Shown: positions 15,950 to 18,420 of the stretch, in pieces
How the letters are laid out: each line of letters begins with the position of its first letter
How positions within the stretch are numbered: position 1 is the first letter of the stretch
NCBI GenBank assembly: GCA_017434685.1
Contig: JAFREV010000197.1
Location: 1 to 18,420 of the forward strand
Source: Mogibacterium sp.
GTDB taxonomy: Bacteria; Bacillota; Clostridia; Peptostreptococcales; Anaerovoracaceae
Reading direction: 5' to 3'
Length of the DNA stretch: 18,420 nt
Program-made: the position numbers and the translations under genes
The notes under the pieces: model-generated
The model's database searches: none
Told to the model about the DNA's origin: nothing
The model's input: only the letters and a program-made list of their open reading frames with translations

Positions 15950-17032
15950 GTGAAAGAAACATTAAAAGTATCTGTAATACTCCCGGTATACAATGTGGAG
16001 CCGTATATCGGAAAGTGCATTGAGTCCTTGCGATCACAAACGCTTAAGGAACTCGAGTTCATTTTCGTAGATGACAAATCTACAGACAAATCCATTTCAA
16101 TCGTGGAGGATGCCGCAAAAGAGGATTCTCGCATACGCATCCTGTACAACGACGAAAACATCGGCCCCGGACCGTCTCGAAATCGAGGCATTGAAGCGGC
16201 ACGAGGAGAATACCTGAGTTTTGTGGACCCTGATGATTACCTCGATGAAAACTACTATGAAGTGCTGTATAATCTGGCGACAGAAAAAAACGCAGACGTG
16301 GTAAAGGCACACGTAAGCGCTGTTGATAAAGACGGGCGCACCATCGAAGGTTGGCTCGATGGGAACAAAGTGTTTAAGAAAAATGCGGAGTTGTCAAAGC
16401 CTTTGTTTATTTATATCAGGCATGAGCATTTTTCTCAGTTATTTAGAACGTCTTTTGTAAACGATTATCCGAAGTTGAGGTATGCGGATACGAGAGCGGG
16501 AGAAGATTCCGTCTTCCTGCTTGCAACAACGCTCAAGAATCCTTCCATATATTTGTGTGATGATACCGAGTATTATCATCTTATCCGAACAGACTCTTTA
16601 GAGGGCTGTATTAGTTTGGAAAGCTGCTACGAGGGGTTAAAGGCTTTAGAGAACAGAATAGAATTGTTTAAGTTGTATTCTTATCCGGAACCATATGAAG
16701 AATATCTATGGAGCACGATAAATTATTACATAAGCAGATTCCTTAAGTACGACATTAGCCAAAAAGACGAGCAGAAAAAGATTAGCACGAGAAAACAGTA
16801 CAAAGAAAAGCTTGATGCGGTCCTGGCAATTCTGCCGGATTCCCGATTGGTTACTGATAACAGCAAGGGATATAAGAAACTAACAGCACTTATCGAGGGC
16901 GGAGGCGTAAAAGAAGCGCAGAAAAAGGAAAGCGATACCTCTCAGGATGAAACAAGGAGGTTGAGGAAGACCGCAAGAAAGATCATTCCTAAGAGCATAA
17001 GAAAAGCCATTCTAAATATGAAAAAACACTAA
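15950..17032 (+). CDS. Family 2 glycosyltransferase
   Basis: A second GT-A enzyme of 360 residues, with VSVILPVYNVEPYIGKCIES, then LEFIFVDDKSTDKS, NIGPGPSRNRGIEAARGEYL and the D93-P94-D95-D96 metal motif, followed by GEDSVFLL and YYHLIRTDS, which are common in capsule and exopolysaccharide transferases of this type. The last ~60 residues are a basic, probably amphipathic tail that could sit on the membrane. The likely start is the GTG at 15950, but no Shine-Dalgarno site lies in the 15 nt after the previous stop. The frame is the same as that of the preceding glycosyltransferase, with one TAA between. Translation may rely on coupling to the upstream gene, or rarely on readthrough. The 3' end overlaps the start of a decayed secreted-protein gene. 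Confidence 0.9.
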   Translation: MKETLKVSVILPVYNVEPYIGKCIESLRSQTLKELEFIFVDDKSTDKSISIVEDAAKEDSRIRILYNDENIGPGPSRNRGIEAARGEYLSFVDPDDYLDENYYEVLYNLATEKNADVVKAHVSAVDKDGRTIEGWLDGNKVFKKNAELSKPLFIYIRHEHFSQLFRTSFVNDYPKLRYADTRAGEDSVFLLATTLKNPSIYLCDDTEYYHLIRTDSLEGCISLESCYEGLKALENRIELFKLYSYPEPYEEYLWSTINYYISRFLKYDISQKDEQKKISTRKQYKEKLDAVLAILPDSRLVTDNSKGYKKLTALIEGGGVKEAQKKESDTSQDETRRLRKTARKIIPKSIRKAILNMKKH

Positions 17033-17415
17033 TAATCCTGACAATCGCAGCAAACTGTTGCTCTGCACAAACCGATCACGGGAGAGCTCCTGTGCAGGCA
17101 GCAGTAGGGGAATAAATTCTACGGCTGCGCTTACGGTCAAAATTACGGGCACAACATCCATCGATAAAGCATATCTGTCATGGGAGCCTGTAGAGGAACA
17201 TCAAAAAGGTTAAAGGTGCGACCAAATACAAGGTGTTCTATGCCGAGGCAAGCAAACCAAACAAAGAAAAGTCCGTAACATCCAAGAGCAATAAGATAAC
17301 GATCAAAGGATTGAAGAAAGGAAAGACTTATATCGTTTGGTACAGGCCGATAAAGAAACTCAAAGGAAAAGACTATCTCGGAATACGTTTGCCAAAGAAA
17401 GTTAAGGTAAAGTAA
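17018..17415 (+). pseudogene. Remnant of a small secreted Fn3-domain protein
   Basis: Three reading-frame blocks join into one plausible protein. Block 1, from the ATG at 17018 with one base missing in the A-run 17021-17026, would read MKKTLIILTIAANCCSA, a signal-peptide-like start, to about 17110. Block 2 (~17115-17190, another frame) reads TAALTVKITGTTSIDKAYLS, then WEPV. Block 3 (17194-17415, back to the first frame) reads NIKKVKGATKYKVFYAEASK and ends KKVKVK. Blocks 2 and 3 match the lysine-rich Fn3 modules of the other surface proteins here. Only block 3 holds a usable ORF (60 residues from a GTG at 17233). Three frameshifts among otherwise intact genes argue for decay rather than sequencing error. 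The exact ancestral frame junctions are my estimate. Confidence 0.7.
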
Positions 17416-17442
17416 TCCGCACAGGAAGTCTTAGTGAAAAAC

Positions 17443-17485
17443 TTGAATAAATGCCCTAAACCCATTAGAATGTAAAGGGTTTAGG
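17443..17485 (+). promoter_or_regulatory. Candidate promoter with inverted repeat around its -10 box
   Basis: TTGAAT (17443-17448), a 17-bp spacer and TAGAAT (17466-17471) fit a sigma-A promoter starting near 17478. CCTAAACCC (17455-17463) and GGGTTTAGG (17477-17485) are a perfect 9-bp inverted repeat whose arms flank the -10 box, as expected of an operator. The sequence could instead form an RNA hairpin on transcripts coming from upstream. Confidence 0.5.
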
Positions 17486-17494
17486 ATAAGAGTA

Positions 17495-17535
17495 ATAGTG
17501 TCTAAGCATATATGCGATAAGGCACTATTTTTTTT
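17495..17535 (+). terminator. Terminator hairpin in the leader of the sugar transferase gene
   Basis: ATAGTGTC (17495-17502) pairs with GGCACTAT (17521-17528) with one G-U pair and an 18-nt loop containing GCATATATGC; seven T residues follow (17529-17535). It ends the glycosyltransferase unit, and may also act as an attenuator if the promoter at 17443-17471 is used. Confidence 0.7.
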
Positions 17536-17567
17536 AAGAGACTACAGCATCAACGAGGATGAATTAA

Positions 17568-18420
17568 GTGAAGGACAGCGTAAGACCGGAAAATAATCAA
17601 CCGTTATTAAGACTGCTGAAACTGCTGCACTATGCTATATGCATAGCTCTGTTTGCTTACGGCTGGTTCAGATTCAGATATCACGGAAACATAATAAACT
17701 ATGCAGCCATCGGATTCCGTTACAACTACTTCGTAATAATTATGTACGCAGTTGCGCTCCTGTTCTTTTACAGAACCTACAACGCATATATGCTGGGATA
17801 TAACAGGATAAGATCTCTGCTGTTTTCTCAGATAACATCACAGGTATTCACACTTGCTTTCACTTATGTAATGGTTTCCGTAGCGTGGAACCGCTTCGAC
17901 AGACCATCGGCACTTGCAGGAATTCTTCTCGTGCAAGTCGCATTGGATGTCGTATGGACATACATAGCGAACAAGTACTATTTCAAAATCAATTCTTCTA
18001 AAAAAGCCATTCTGATATACCGAGATGAAAAAGATAAAAGACGCTTTGGTAATCTCGGTGGCAAGCCTTCTGAGCGTCTGTATAAGATTCAAAAAGAACT
18101 AAAGTATGACGGGGACTTCCCGGAACTGCGTGACCAACTTGAGGGATACGAGGCTATATTCGTGGCCGGCGTTAATTCCCGATGCCGAAACGGAATACTG
18201 AAGTATTGCAAAGAGACTAGGACACCGGGATTCTTCCTGCCGCATGTAGGAGACATCATCATGCAGGAGGCAAAGCACCTGCAGACATTTGACTCCCCGA
18301 TCCTTATGGTAGACCGAAAGTACTTAGACCAGGAATTTGTCATAATCAAGAGGGCATTTGACATAATATCATCAGCACTCGGACTGATCATACTCAGCCC
18401 GGTTCTTTTAATAACAGCCA
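17568..18420 (+). CDS. Polyprenyl-phosphate sugar-1-phosphate transferase, 3'-truncated by window edge
   Basis: The GTG at 17568 has GAGGA at 17555-17559, and the frame stays open for 284 codons to the window end. The N-terminal half has four predicted membrane helices (~19-34, 52-68, 84-105, 114-133), followed by a soluble region (~137-255, with EAIFVAGVN) like the nucleotide-binding-type middle domain of WbaP/CpsE-family proteins. At ~260 it enters IIKRAFDIISSALGLIILSP, the hallmark start of the bacterial sugar transferase catalytic domain, including the re-entrant membrane helix. The catalytic core itself lies beyond the window. These enzymes start exopolysaccharide, capsule or O-unit synthesis by moving a sugar phosphate from a UDP-sugar to undecaprenyl phosphate at the inner face of the membrane. 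It is likely the first gene of a polysaccharide operon continuing to the right; the substrate is unknown. Confidence 0.88.
   Translation, partial: MKDSVRPENNQPLLRLLKLLHYAICIALFAYGWFRFRYHGNIINYAAIGFRYNYFVIIMYAVALLFFYRTYNAYMLGYNRIRSLLFSQITSQVFTLAFTYVMVSVAWNRFDRPSALAGILLVQVALDVVWTYIANKYYFKINSSKKAILIYRDEKDKRRFGNLGGKPSERLYKIQKELKYDGDFPELRDQLEGYEAIFVAGVNSRCRNGILKYCKETRTPGFFLPHVGDIIMQEAKHLQTFDSPILMVDRKYLDQEFVIIKRAFDIISSALGLIILSPVLLITA

Overview
The window looks like a surface-protein and polysaccharide region of an anaerobic, low- to mid-GC Firmicute, most likely a clostridial (Eubacteriales) lineage. The signs are clear Shine-Dalgarno sites and sigma-A-like promoters, Gram-positive signal peptides, lysine-rich Fn3, MBG and Big2 modules typical of clostridial secreted proteins, and a desulfoferrodoxin. 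Species cannot be read from the sequence. No tRNA, rRNA, CRISPR array, transposase or integrase was seen.

Left part (1-9992, all +): the 3' end of a secreted transglutaminase-like protein; a 1123-residue secreted protein with a long acidic body and a basic MBG-Fn3 tail; a 1359-residue secreted CAP-domain protein with eight tandem MBG-like repeats, a charged helix and basic Fn3 and Big2 tails; then, in the same transcription unit, a membrane protein with a cytosolic zinc ribbon and two SH3b domains predicted outside. Both large surface genes have GTTACA-type direct repeats at 11-bp spacing near their promoters, suggesting a shared OmpR/PhoB-type regulator.

Middle (9993-14021): a stand-alone desulfoferrodoxin gene (+) faces a three-gene minus-strand group across a 13-bp-stem bidirectional terminator. 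In order of transcription the group is an acidic secreted or anchored protein, a UDP-glucose 6-dehydrogenase homologue lacking its C-terminal UDP-binding domain, and a signal-anchored Fn3/Ig/propeller-like protein. A striking palindromic array overlaps the promoter of the dehydrogenase, and its -10 box lies so close to the ATG that the mRNA may be leaderless.

Right part (14022-18420, +): a divergent intergenic region, two family-2 glycosyltransferases in the same frame separated only by one stop codon and 15 nt, a multiply frameshifted remnant of a secreted Fn3 protein, and a promoter/inverted-repeat/terminator leader in front of a polyprenyl-phosphate sugar transferase that runs off the window. 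Sugar transferase, glycosyltransferases and the nucleotide-sugar dehydrogenase together point to the edge of an exopolysaccharide or capsule locus next to a set of wall-associated adhesin-like proteins.
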